A stretch of DNA of 15,978 nucleotides from Sulfuricella sp. GTDB lineage: Bacteria > Pseudomonadota > Gammaproteobacteria > Burkholderiales > Sulfuricellaceae. Shown here in pieces: positions 5,614-12,074 of the stretch. Within the stretch, counting starts at the first letter, position 1. Every line of letters begins with the position of its first letter. A model generated the notes under the pieces. That model ran no database searches and was not told the DNA's origin. It saw only the letters and a program-made list of their open reading frames with translations. The stretch lies in assembly GCA_019911785.1 (NCBI GenBank), contig JAIOJM010000237.1, positions 1 through 15,978 of the forward strand, given 5' to 3'. Made by a program: the position numbers and the translations under genes.

Positions 5614-5734
5614 CAAACGCCAGGTTGCGATCTGGGTTGACGAAGGCCAGGAACGCGAGATCAAAAGTCTGCTTGCCTGCGAGCGTCTGGCGCCGCAAAA
5701 TGGGACAACGCTGTCAGTGCTTCGCTTCCCCTAG
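5603..5734 (+). pseudogene. C-terminal remnant of an unidentified gene joined to the iteron region
   Basis: A 43-residue frame without a start codon, opening at a TGA inside the last iteron, reads RQVAIWVDEGQEREIKSLLA and then CERLAPQNGTTLSVLRFP. It looks like real protein (amphipathic helix, then beta-strand and stop) and its third codon positions are GC-biased, but no ATG, GTG or TTG precedes it. It is probably the tail of a gene truncated when the iterons were joined to this region. It ends tail-to-tail with the gene at 5714-5992, overlapping by about 21 bases. Confidence 0.35.
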
Positions 5735-5992
5735 CCCACTGCATACATTCCCCAGCACCCCCACAAAGATCTCCAGGCTATCGGCCAGCATTTTGGCCTG
5801 TTCGTCATTGGGCACATCTGCTTCCAGCGTGGACAGAGTTTCCTCCAGCGGGATTTCTCCGTATTTGCCCTGGTAATGTGCTAGATTCATCGCAAGCAGT
5901 TGGGCGCACTCCGCCAGTTGGTCCTTGGTGGCTTGTTCGATGAGCTGGATGGCCAGCGTGTTGTACTGGTCGAATAGGGAAAGATCTGCCAT
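5714..5992 (-). CDS. Small acidic helical protein of unknown function
   Basis: The 92-residue protein MADLSLFDQYNTLAIQLIEQ continues through a helical, acidic body (AECAQLLAMNLAHYQ, PLEETLSTLEADV, DEQAKMLADSLEIF). There are no membrane segments or recognisable motifs. Its start lies only 11 bases from the divergent start of the endonuclease gene at 6004, leaving no room for separate promoters, so each promoter would have to lie within the opposite coding sequence or one start is misplaced. Sequence character is that of a genuine soluble protein of a mobile element; function unknown. Confidence 0.6.
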   Translation of the reverse strand: MADLSLFDQYNTLAIQLIEQATKDQLAECAQLLAMNLAHYQGKYGEIPLEETLSTLEADVPNDEQAKMLADSLEIFVGVLGNVCSGLGEAKH

Positions 5993-6003
5993 GACGATTA
6001 TCG

Positions 6004-6762
6004 ATGCTGAAAAAACCTTACTTTACCTTATTTAGCCATGCTCTTTCTGTTGCCGTTCTGCTGCTGGCTGCGGTCTCAACAAGCTTCGCCGAGAATGCGG
6101 ATTTCTCGCAATGCCGGCAGATGTTCGTTAATGGCCAACCCCCGACATTTCATAATCAAGCCATGGTGCCGAGGGCGCTATGTTACAGCAGCTTCGCGAT
6201 CCTGCATTCCGGAAAAAGATACACACCGATTTATGTGGCGGAACGACTCAACAAAACACAGGTTGAAGCCAAAGTGGCCCGGGCGACACGATTTTTTGCG
6301 GATGTCAGCCTGCCACGCGCGGAACGTGCCGAGTTAGAGGATTACAAGGATTCAGGCATGGATCGGGCCCATATGACCCCGGCTGGCGATATGGCAACGG
6401 AAGAGTCAATGGCGCAAAGTTTCTCACTGGCGAACATGGTGCCGCAATATCCTGTCAACAACCGCAAGTCATGGGCCAGTATTGAAAAGGCTACCCGCAA
6501 ATATGTGATGCGTGCTGCCGGGGATGTTTTTGTGATGACTGGTCCGGTGTTCGCGCCAAATCCCCCGACGATTGGATTAAACAAGGTCTGGGTTCCCCAA
6601 TATCTATTCAAATTGGTCTACGATCCCTCTACTCGGCGGGCATGGGTACACTGGTACACCAATGCCGATGATGCGCGCGTGGGAAAGCCGATCAGCTATG
6701 AAGTGAACTGGTTCGTCGAACTGGGATTGATTTTATGCCGGGAGCTATCCGGAAATGACTGA
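6004..6762 (+). CDS. Exported DNA/RNA non-specific endonuclease (NUC1/EndA-type)
   Basis: The 252-residue protein starts with a Sec signal peptide (MLKKPYFTLFSHALSVAVLL, cleavage near SFA-EN, residue 29). It then carries the beta-beta-alpha metal endonuclease core: DRAHMTPAGDM (residues 120-130) is the DRGH-type active-site motif with Ala in place of Gly, H123 being the general base. SFSLANMVPQ contains the metal-binding Asn (N144), and PVNNRKSW followed by VMTGPVF completes the family pattern. Enzymes of this family cut single- and double-stranded DNA and RNA in the periplasm or outside the cell, for nutrient scavenging, defence against incoming DNA, or in conjugation-related roles. Four cysteines suggest disulfides. 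Its last bases overlap the start of the disrupted gene at 6755. Family assignment is strong. Confidence 0.88.
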   Translation: MLKKPYFTLFSHALSVAVLLLAAVSTSFAENADFSQCRQMFVNGQPPTFHNQAMVPRALCYSSFAILHSGKRYTPIYVAERLNKTQVEAKVARATRFFADVSLPRAERAELEDYKDSGMDRAHMTPAGDMATEESMAQSFSLANMVPQYPVNNRKSWASIEKATRKYVMRAAGDVFVMTGPVFAPNPPTIGLNKVWVPQYLFKLVYDPSTRRAWVHWYTNADDARVGKPISYEVNWFVELGLILCRELSGND

Positions 6763-7041
6763 TTTACCATCAAGCGTATCGCTCACACTTCAATACACCG
6801 GATCGTCTGCAAGGAGCTCTGGGCATCCACGCGGTTTCCACCTCAAAGTTCACAGCGCATATCCAATGCGATCCGTGTTTCGCCTCGACCGCCACCTACA
6901 GCACTGCTCCCAGGCAGTTTCGACGTGGTGCTGCTGGTCTGGCCGAACCTCGACACGCCGGTCGGCGAACAAGTCGCTCACACCATGCGCTCCGGACAGC
7001 TTACGATTCTCGAAGGCGAAGAGAAAGGCGGCAGATATTGA
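6755..7041 (+). pseudogene. Frame-disrupted small gene following the endonuclease
   Basis: An ATG at 6755 (with GGAG about 10 bases upstream, overlapping the endonuclease stop) gives a natural N-terminus, MTDLPSSVSLTLQYTGSSAR. In another frame 6823-6930 reads GALGIHAVSTSKFTAHIQCD. In the third frame the region 6919-7041 reads LLPGSFDVVLLVWPNLDTPV and ends ILEGEEKGGRY at a TGA at 7039-7041. Together these look like one protein of about 95 residues broken by two indels. The third frame alone is open from the endonuclease stop to 7041 but lacks a start codon. Family unknown. The alternative is a shorter real gene using a non-standard start. Confidence 0.4.
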
Positions 7042-7049
7042 GGAAAAAA

Positions 7050-7586
7050 ATGACCGAGGCGCCCATTAGCACGCCACCACAGACTTACATGGATATCATC
7101 GGCCCGCTGATCGACAAAGCGCGGGGTTTTCTGGAGGAGGGTGAAAAGCTTCAGGCGATGGCGTTCGTTGGCAACCTGACCACCAAGCAAGTCATCCCGG
7201 TGATGATTCAACCGGGAAGCGGGGAGGACAAAGATCAGTCTGCGCGGACGATCCAGTCGGCGGCGTTGGCATTGGGGGCTGATTTCGTGTTCGCGATCAT
7301 GGAAGCATGGACGCTTCGGCCAGACAAAATATCGAAGATGAACGCGATCCTCGACAAGTATGGAAGCATTGGCGCCTCGCCCTACGCGATAGATACGTGC
7401 TCGTTTACACTGGAAACGAGGCATGGGTTGTGGGCCGCACAACCGCAGATCAAGCCCAAGGGGATTTCCAAGAAGAAACGAACCATTGGGGAAGTCGAGT
7501 TCCGCTATTTCACGGAAGTTGAAGGCCGATTTGCACGCCTGCTACCCAAGAAGGAAGGCGACGAGCCACCAACGATTTTACATTGA
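7050..7586 (+). CDS. Conserved-looking protein of unknown function
   Basis: The ATG at 7050 is preceded by GAGG at the right distance and starts nine bases after the stop of the disrupted gene, giving 178 residues. The upstream TTG frame start at 7038 merely overlaps the ribosome site. The protein is soluble and mixed alpha/beta: a helix around YMDIIGPLIDKARGFLEEGE, strands such as AMAFVGNL and VIPVMIQPG, a helical AARTIQS-like segment (actual SARTIQSAALALGADFVFAI), then a basic GISKKKRTIGEVEFRYFT stretch. No catalytic motif that I recognise. It is probably the last intact gene of the endonuclease transcript before the pepN remnant. Confidence 0.6.
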   Translation: MTEAPISTPPQTYMDIIGPLIDKARGFLEEGEKLQAMAFVGNLTTKQVIPVMIQPGSGEDKDQSARTIQSAALALGADFVFAIMEAWTLRPDKISKMNAILDKYGSIGASPYAIDTCSFTLETRHGLWAAQPQIKPKGISKKKRTIGEVEFRYFTEVEGRFARLLPKKEGDEPPTILH

Positions 7587-7672
7587 GGGATGAAGTTAGA
7601 TTCCCTCTTTGCTATCGATGGTCGGGAATCCACCTGTCAAATTACGGTTTTCCTCCTGCCGTATTAGTTCCT

Positions 7673-8001
7673 ATGACTCAAGATATCCCGCAAACTATTA
7701 ATTTGGCCGACTACGCGCCGCCCACTTTTTTGATTGACACGGTAGATGTTGACGTCAATTTCCAGAGCGGAGAAGCTCTGGTGACGGCGCAGCTGTCAGT
7801 ACGCAGCAACCCGGAGGTGAAGACGTTCAATGTGCCAGTTGGTACTCGATGGCTAGGAATTGGAGTTGATCGCCGTAAGCCTCGACGGCGTGCTCATTGC
7901 CCCCAATCGTTACCGCTTAAGCACTGGCCATCTGACTCTGGTCGATCTGCCCGATGCCTTCCACCTAGCGGCCTGTCGGACTTGACCTGAATTCCAAAGA
8001 G
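7673..8001 (+). pseudogene. pepN: 5' remnant of pepN (aminopeptidase N), frameshifted and truncated
   Basis: From the ATG at 7673 the frame reads MTQDIPQTINLADYAPPTFL, IDTVDVDVNF and QLSVRSNPEV, the M1 aminopeptidase PepN N-terminus. Homology then continues in a second frame: QLVLDG, a TAG at 7854-7856 where Glu is expected, then ELELIAVSLDGVLIAPNRY and LTLVDLPDAFHL. It moves to a third frame with LDLNSKE at 7981-8001, matching the conserved LNPKENTALEGLY start. So there are two +1 shifts and one nonsense codon, and homology stops at about 8001. PepN normally has about 870-880 residues; about 108 codons remain here. The gene's other end is at about 12075-12391. The HExxH active site of the peptidase is absent, so no aminopeptidase can be made. 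Confidence 0.85.
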
Positions 8002-8196
8002 CTGCCGCGCACACGGGACGCGATTTGTTTCATTTTATGCGTTATGGCACCAGAGCCCTTCAAGAGCAGGAGGATTTGGTCTGAATTGCCGGGGATGTTG
8101 CGGTTGTATGATTTTTGGAAATCATGTCGAGTACATAGTTTTCCGGCTCCGAACAAAGAATGGTTTCCCGTTTTATGACTTGATTGGACGCACCAC

Positions 8197-8961
8197 TCAC
8201 CGGCCGAGGCTGATCATGGTCAGTACCGTTGAATCCGGTAACCTTACAGACTGCGTGGTGACATCAAGCCGGTAAGCTTCACGTCCTGATACCCAGCGGT
8301 TAGCCGGTTCTGTTTTGGGTCGGGTCATTCCGCTTCCGCCCCCAAACGCCATTCCGAAGGCGTCGGTATCGTGGTGAAGCTCAGAAAGCACATAGAACTC
8401 GAACGGAAAGGAGCGGCTTCGCTGGTGCCACGCAAGTTTTGACTGTGAGTGACAAGCCAGACAGACAGGGCCGGTGGCTCGTTTGACCAGTTTGATCGCC
8501 GCAGCGGTCAGGCTGGCGTTGAACTCCTTGTGGAGCAGGGCAGCCACCTCCAGCGTAATTTTCCGCCCCTGCAGCCACGGGTCCACGAGGTACGTTGGCA
8601 AAATAAGCTGGCTTGCGTACCCATTGGCGTGAGCCTCAACGGACTTAGCTTCCGAGTTTTGGGGGCCGATGTCCTCCTTCGCGCACAGAAACGAGCCCGT
8701 TTTCCGGTCACAGATCCAATGGGCCAGCTCATGGGCAAGGGAGAAGCGCTGGCGGCCATCGTTGCTATTCGAGCTGACGCTGATGATGGCATTATCCCCT
8801 CGTGCGACCAGACGGGCCTCACAGCCACCCAGTGGGCGGTATTTTACTTCGGCCCCATTGTCGTTCGCGATGGCATCCAGATCAATTTGCGTTGGCTTGG
8901 TTATGCCATAGTTCCAGAGCAGACGCTCGGCGGGAGAAATCTGTTGAGGGTCAATGATCAT
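8197..8961 (-). CDS. ImmA/IrrE-family zinc metallopeptidase
   Basis: From the ATG at 8961 the protein has 254 residues. QRFSLAHELAHWICD carries the HExxH zinc site (H77, E78, H81), and SVEAHANGYASQLILP provides the third ligand (E109) in the usual ExxAN-FA-LL-P context of the ImmA/IrrE (DUF955) family. About 100 further residues follow the peptidase core, with two cysteines in VCLACHSQ that could bind zinc. Relatives cleave specific repressors to switch on genes (ImmA on ImmR in ICEBs1, PprI/IrrE on DdrO). I chose 8961 because it overlaps the stop of the upstream gene by 11 bases; the frame is open to 9000. It is the third gene of a sigma-factor operon, so its target may be the 138-residue protein, the sigma factor, or conjugates made by the divergent ubiquitin-like system (inference). 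Confidence 0.9.
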   Translation of the reverse strand: MIIDPQQISPAERLLWNYGITKPTQIDLDAIANDNGAEVKYRPLGGCEARLVARGDNAIISVSSNSNDGRQRFSLAHELAHWICDRKTGSFLCAKEDIGPQNSEAKSVEAHANGYASQLILPTYLVDPWLQGRKITLEVAALLHKEFNASLTAAAIKLVKRATGPVCLACHSQSKLAWHQRSRSFPFEFYVLSELHHDTDAFGMAFGGGSGMTRPKTEPANRWVSGREAYRLDVTTQSVRLPDSTVLTMISLGR

Positions 8962-9367
8962 GGTCGTCTGGCTTGATTGCTCCCATGGCCACCAAGTCAT
9001 CGTAGAGGCTCAACCAGTCGTCGTCCGTTTGCTTTTTCCCTCCCCGGAAGGCCAGCCCAAGGTCACGATCCGCCTGAAAGATGTCTTGAACGATTTGTTT
9101 GATCTTCTCCATGGGGGGGCGTGCAGCGAGTGGACTCCGCGTGCTCGGTCTTGATTGCATGCGTTCCTTCGCCAATACCATGCGATGTCGCAGGGCGGCA
9201 GCGGCGGATTCCTGCATGACAGTGCCAACTAATGCGGCAACCGCATCCAGATCCTTACCTTCGTCTATGGCCTCCTGCAGCAGCTGCTCGTCGGTTGTGG
9301 CCATCAAGTCATCCAGGGCTGCTTCACGAAGTGCCGCAAGCTCACTGCGAGTCTTCGAAGAATTCAT
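8951..9367 (-). CDS. Helical 138-residue protein of unknown function in the sigma/ImmA operon
   Basis: The protein runs MNSSKTRSELAALREAALDD and is nearly all helical and charged in its first 75 residues (DEQLLQEAIDEGKDLDAVAA, then AAALRHRMVLAKERM). A basic Pro/Ser-rich linker and an acidic C-terminal segment ending DDHDH follow. It has no membrane helix. The start overlaps the sigma factor stop as ATGA and its end overlaps the peptidase start by 11 bases, so the three genes are translationally coupled. Position between a sigma factor and an ImmA-type protease makes it a candidate soluble anti-sigma factor or protease substrate, as in ImmR/ImmA-type pairs, but no sequence motif proves that. 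Confidence 0.65.
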   Translation of the reverse strand: MNSSKTRSELAALREAALDDLMATTDEQLLQEAIDEGKDLDAVAALVGTVMQESAAAALRHRMVLAKERMQSRPSTRSPLAARPPMEKIKQIVQDIFQADRDLGLAFRGGKKQTDDDWLSLYDDLVAMGAIKPDDHDH

Positions 9368-10074
9368 GGTTTTCTCTTCTCTGGAAACAATTTATCAAGG
9401 CCACGCCGGAACCGTTTCCGTGCTGTTTCGTACTGGGTTTGCGCCATTCCCGAAAGCTCACGGATTTCGGATACCGATAATTCATCCTTGTGGCCCATAA
9501 TGACCCAAGTTACTTCACTGTCCACTGAAAAATAGGCGTCTATCTTGCTGACGATCTCTTTGGCCCGGTCTTGCCGTTCGCTGGTTTCCTCCAGTTCAAG
9601 GGCTTGGGTGAGCACGTCTACGTGGTGATGCTCAAACCGCCCCAGAACTTCTTCGGCGCTGGCTGTTTCCGTTGCCATGGCCTCCATGTAATCGGTTCTC
9701 GTCTGGACGGATGATTCCCGCGAATCATTGGCCAGCCCCTGAATCGTCTTGATCATATAGGCGATGAATGGGATATTCTTGGGCCAATGGCGCCCCTTCT
9801 CGTCGCTGGCAGCGTTCATCGTCCGGACAATCGCTTCGTTAATGATTTCCTCTGGATCCTGGTACTCGGAACCCGGCAAACAATATTTGGCCGCTTTGAG
9901 AATGCGGTAGAGCTCTACCTTCGAGAGTGCGCCGATGGCCTGGCGAACATCTTCAGGTGTTGCTGCATCGTCCGGTGTGTCGTCAAGTTCCAAATCTTTT
10001 CCCTTTGCCTTTCTGGAGTATGCGGAGAACTCCCGAGATCCGGACATGCTAATGGTGATGTCCGGGTTTTTCAA
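9364..10074 (-). CDS. Sigma-70-family (ECF-like) RNA polymerase sigma factor
   Basis: The 236-residue protein shows a region-2-like block, EYQDPEEIINEAIVRTMNAA then WPKNIPFIAYMIKTIQGLAN (about residues 74-117), which is the pattern of ECF sigma factors (DxEDxVQE, then FxAxLxxxxRN). A region-4-like HTH lies at the C-terminus, ELSVSEIRELSGMAQTQYET then ARKRFRRGLDKL. An unusually long N-terminal extension rich in Asp and Lys and an acidic inter-domain linker set it apart from minimal ECF factors. The frame starts at a TTG (10072-10074) with GGAA nearby; an ATG at 10047 is the alternative and lacks a ribosome site. It is first in an operon with a 138-residue protein and an ImmA-type peptidase, and divergent from the ubiquitin-like operon, whose promoter it may recognise (inference). 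Confidence 0.75.
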   Translation of the reverse strand: MKNPDITISMSGSREFSAYSRKAKGKDLELDDTPDDAATPEDVRQAIGALSKVELYRILKAAKYCLPGSEYQDPEEIINEAIVRTMNAASDEKGRHWPKNIPFIAYMIKTIQGLANDSRESSVQTRTDYMEAMATETASAEEVLGRFEHHHVDVLTQALELEETSERQDRAKEIVSKIDAYFSVDSEVTWVIMGHKDELSVSEIRELSGMAQTQYETARKRFRRGLDKLFPEKRKP

Positions 10075-10143
10075 CTGTTCCGCATATATCAGTAAGCAGC
10101 CTCATTGTGTGGCTGAGCAAATCCATTCCAAGGAGAAAACACT
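10075..10143. promoter_or_regulatory. Divergent promoter region between the sigma and ubiquitin-like operons
   Basis: Only 69 bases separate the two starts, so both promoters are here or reach into the coding ends. An inverted repeat, CAGCC (10097-10101) and GGCTG (10111-10115), may be a protein-binding site. AAGGAG (10130-10135) is a strong ribosome site eight bases before the ubiquitin-like gene. I cannot identify -35 and -10 boxes of the ordinary sigma-70 type, which would be expected if a dedicated sigma factor is used. Confidence 0.4.
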
Positions 10144-10413
10144 ATGTCAAACAGTAATTCCAGTCAGGCTCCCGGTCAAAACAAGATTTCTATAATCATC
10201 GTCAATGGACGCCAGCGTGAAGTCAGCGGCCACAAGCTGAGCTATTCTGAAGTCGTATCTATTGCCTTCCCGGATGACCAGCCGGATCCCAACATCCTCT
10301 ATACGGTGGCCTACGCAAACCCTCACGGTAAAGATGGTACGTTGGTCGAGGGGCAGGATGTCGAAATCAAGAATGGGATGAGCTTCAATGTCTCCAAAAC
10401 AAATCGTTCTTAA
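10144..10413 (+). CDS. Ubiquitin-like modifier (Multi_ubiq-type beta-grasp domain)
   Basis: The 89-residue protein has a short Ser/Asn-rich lead and then a single beta-grasp domain: KISIIIVNGRQREVSGHKLS (strand, turn, strand), YSEVVSIAFPDD (the helix), NILYTVAYANPHGKDGTLVE and DVEIKNGMSFNVSKTNRS (last strands). The pattern ITIxVNGxxxEV, SYxEVVxLAF, YTVxYxxxxGxxxGxLxxGxxVxVKxGMxFNVxxTxxS is that of the prokaryotic multi-ubiquitin family. The C-terminus is TNRS, not GlyGly, so activation must use a different tail chemistry, trimming, or the domain may not be conjugated through its C-terminus. A strong AAGGAG precedes the start. The E1-like gene begins within its last 26 bases. Confidence 0.85.
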   Translation: MSNSNSSQAPGQNKISIIIVNGRQREVSGHKLSYSEVVSIAFPDDQPDPNILYTVAYANPHGKDGTLVEGQDVEIKNGMSFNVSKTNRS

Positions 10414-11590
10414 TCCCGACATCATGCGCCTGCTGGATAAGGGGTATGAGGTTGATGTCCAGAACGGACATTTGCTCATTCATGCAGTTCCCTATGTCAA
10501 CGCCCAGTGCGCTGTACTGAGGGGGACCATCGTGACGGATATTAGTGAGAATGCAGGTGAGTTGCTTCCACCCAAAGATCATCAGGTCTGGTTTGTCGGT
10601 GAGTACCCTTGTCACCATACAGGCGCCCCCATAGAGCCTATTCGTAATACCTCAAATGCCCATCATCTCTGGGAAGGTTTTATCGCCCAGCACCGGTTTT
10701 CCAACAAACCGCATGGGGCGAGTAACTACCCGGACTATTATTCGAAGATGACCGCTTACATTCAGATCATCTCGAGTGAGGCCAATGCGATCGATCCGGA
10801 CGCAGATCCTCGCACATTCCGGGTAATACCACCCCACGATGAGGACTCGGTGTTTCGTTATCGGGATTCCGCGTCAAGTCGGGCGGATATTCTGGCCCTT
10901 TCAAGGAAGTTGGCCAAGGGGCGGGTTGCCATTATCGGTATGGGCGGCACGGGGTCATACGTGCTGGATCTGGTGGCCAAAACGCCAGTTCGGGAACTAC
11001 ATCTGTTCGATGGGGATGCCTTTCTCCAGCACAATGCCTTTCGGTCACCCGGGGCCGCTTCGTACGAAACCCTGGATAAAAAATTGCCGAAGGTGATCTA
11101 CTATCAACAGGTCTATGACGCCATGCGTAAAGGCATCATTCCTCACGGCGAGTACGTTACCAGGGAAAACATCGAGCAGCTTGCCGGATTCGATTTCGTC
11201 TTCCTGTGTGTGGACAAGGGGCCTGTTCGGAAACTGGTCAGCGAATACCTTCAGGCGCAAGGCATCCCATTTATTGATGTGGGAATGGAGCTAATGATGG
11301 TCAATGAAGAACAAAGTCTGATCGGGACATGCCGGGTGACGATGAGTACCCCCGAGCATTCTGCACACTTTCCAAAGCATGTGCCCATGATGGACGATGC
11401 CGCTGATGATTTGTATCGCAAGAATATCCAGGTCGCCGATATGAACGCGCTGAATGCGGCGATGGCCGTCATCAAATGGAAGCAGTTCTGCGGCTTCTAT
11501 CAGGACAACTATCGGCCGCTCCATACCACTTACTCCATCAATTCCCAGTCAATGACTCGGGACGAGATGGTAGGGATACCCGCCGAATGA
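10388..11590 (+). CDS. E1-like ThiF-family adenylyltransferase with N-terminal DUF6791-type domain
   Basis: The 400-residue protein has two parts. Residues 1-150 (LLDKGYEVDVQNGHLLIHAV, PYVNAQ, HQVWFVGEYPCHHTGAPI, FSNKPHGASNYPDYYSKMTAY) match the DUF6791 module that precedes ThiF domains in bacterial ubiquitin-like operons. Residues 160-360 are the Rossmann-type E1 fold with GMGGTGS (184-190) for ATP, LFDGDAFLQHNAFRSPG (D208/D210, N216, R219) for Mg-ATP and adenylation, and DFVFLCVDKGPVRKLV as the next strand. C274 and C315 are candidate thioester cysteines, but I cannot tell which, if either. There is no fused E2 or JAB domain. Expected role: adenylate the ubiquitin-like protein's C-terminus and pass it on. 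Its start overlaps the modifier gene by 26 bases and its stop overlaps the next gene as ATGA. Confidence 0.88.
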   Translation: MSPKQIVLNPDIMRLLDKGYEVDVQNGHLLIHAVPYVNAQCAVLRGTIVTDISENAGELLPPKDHQVWFVGEYPCHHTGAPIEPIRNTSNAHHLWEGFIAQHRFSNKPHGASNYPDYYSKMTAYIQIISSEANAIDPDADPRTFRVIPPHDEDSVFRYRDSASSRADILALSRKLAKGRVAIIGMGGTGSYVLDLVAKTPVRELHLFDGDAFLQHNAFRSPGAASYETLDKKLPKVIYYQQVYDAMRKGIIPHGEYVTRENIEQLAGFDFVFLCVDKGPVRKLVSEYLQAQGIPFIDVGMELMMVNEEQSLIGTCRVTMSTPEHSAHFPKHVPMMDDAADDLYRKNIQVADMNALNAAMAVIKWKQFCGFYQDNYRPLHTTYSINSQSMTRDEMVGIPAE

Positions 11591-12051
11591 AGCTGACAAC
11601 GGTAACGCCGAAATTTGTGGAATTTATTCCCGACAAACTCAGTGATGGCGTTCTTTACATCAGTGAGCGCTACCACACAGCTTCCCACAAATGTTGCTGC
11701 GGTTGCGGTGAGGAGGTTGTCACTCCTCTGACGCCGGCCGATTGGTCGCTGCGCAAGGATGGGGATGTTGTGACCCTTCACCCCTCAATCGGGAATTGGA
11801 GTTTTGCCTGCCGGTCCCACTATTGGGTCCGGCGCAACAAAGTTGTATGGGACGGGGCTATCTCTCGGCGGCAAGTTCAGCGGGTGCGGGCTCGCGATCT
11901 TGCAGACAAGGAGGCATACGTCGCTTCCGTTAATCGCAATAAGGGCCAGCCGAGAAAACCGGTTTCAGCATTCCCAAAGCCAGTCGGCACAGCGAGTACT
12001 AGCGTGCTTCATCAATTGTGGACGTCCTTCATCAAATGGTTGAATCATTGA
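11587..12051 (+). CDS. DUF6527-type Cys-rich protein, third component of the ubiquitin-like operon
   Basis: The ATG at 11587 overlaps the E1 stop as ATGA, giving 154 residues; the frame is open to 11476 but that part lies inside the E1 gene. The signature is SHKCCCGCGEEVVTPLTP (C36, C37, C38, C40) followed by LHPSIGNWSFACRSHYW (C75, H78), which matches what I know of DUF6527 proteins found beside ThiF and multi-ubiquitin genes. The Cys/His set could bind zinc, like a treble-clef or rubredoxin-like knuckle, or include a reactive thiol that takes the modifier from E1. The C-terminal third is basic and ends in a hydrophobic helix (VLHQLWTSFIKWL). Since the operon has no E2 or E3, this protein is the best candidate for that role, as inference only. 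Confidence 0.8.
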   Translation: MKLTTVTPKFVEFIPDKLSDGVLYISERYHTASHKCCCGCGEEVVTPLTPADWSLRKDGDVVTLHPSIGNWSFACRSHYWVRRNKVVWDGAISRRQVQRVRARDLADKEAYVASVNRNKGQPRKPVSAFPKPVGTASTSVLHQLWTSFIKWLNH

Positions 12052-12074
12052 AGAGCGCGCGTGATGGGGCGACC

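Noticed and set aside
7599..7630. GATTCCC/GGGAATC inverted repeat before the pepN remnant
   Set aside because: Seven-base arms with an 18-base loop are too weak to call a terminator or operator.
8002..8196. Frame giving a 44-residue protein from an ATG at 8044, and an opposing minus frame
   Set aside because: Neither has a ribosome site or recognisable sequence; I see no supported gene in this gap between the pepN remnant and the ImmA-type gene.
10250..10413. ThiS/MoaD sulfur carrier for the small beta-grasp protein
   Set aside because: No C-terminal GG, and the pattern and the DUF6791-ThiF and DUF6527 neighbours fit the multi-ubiquitin type, not sulfur transfer.
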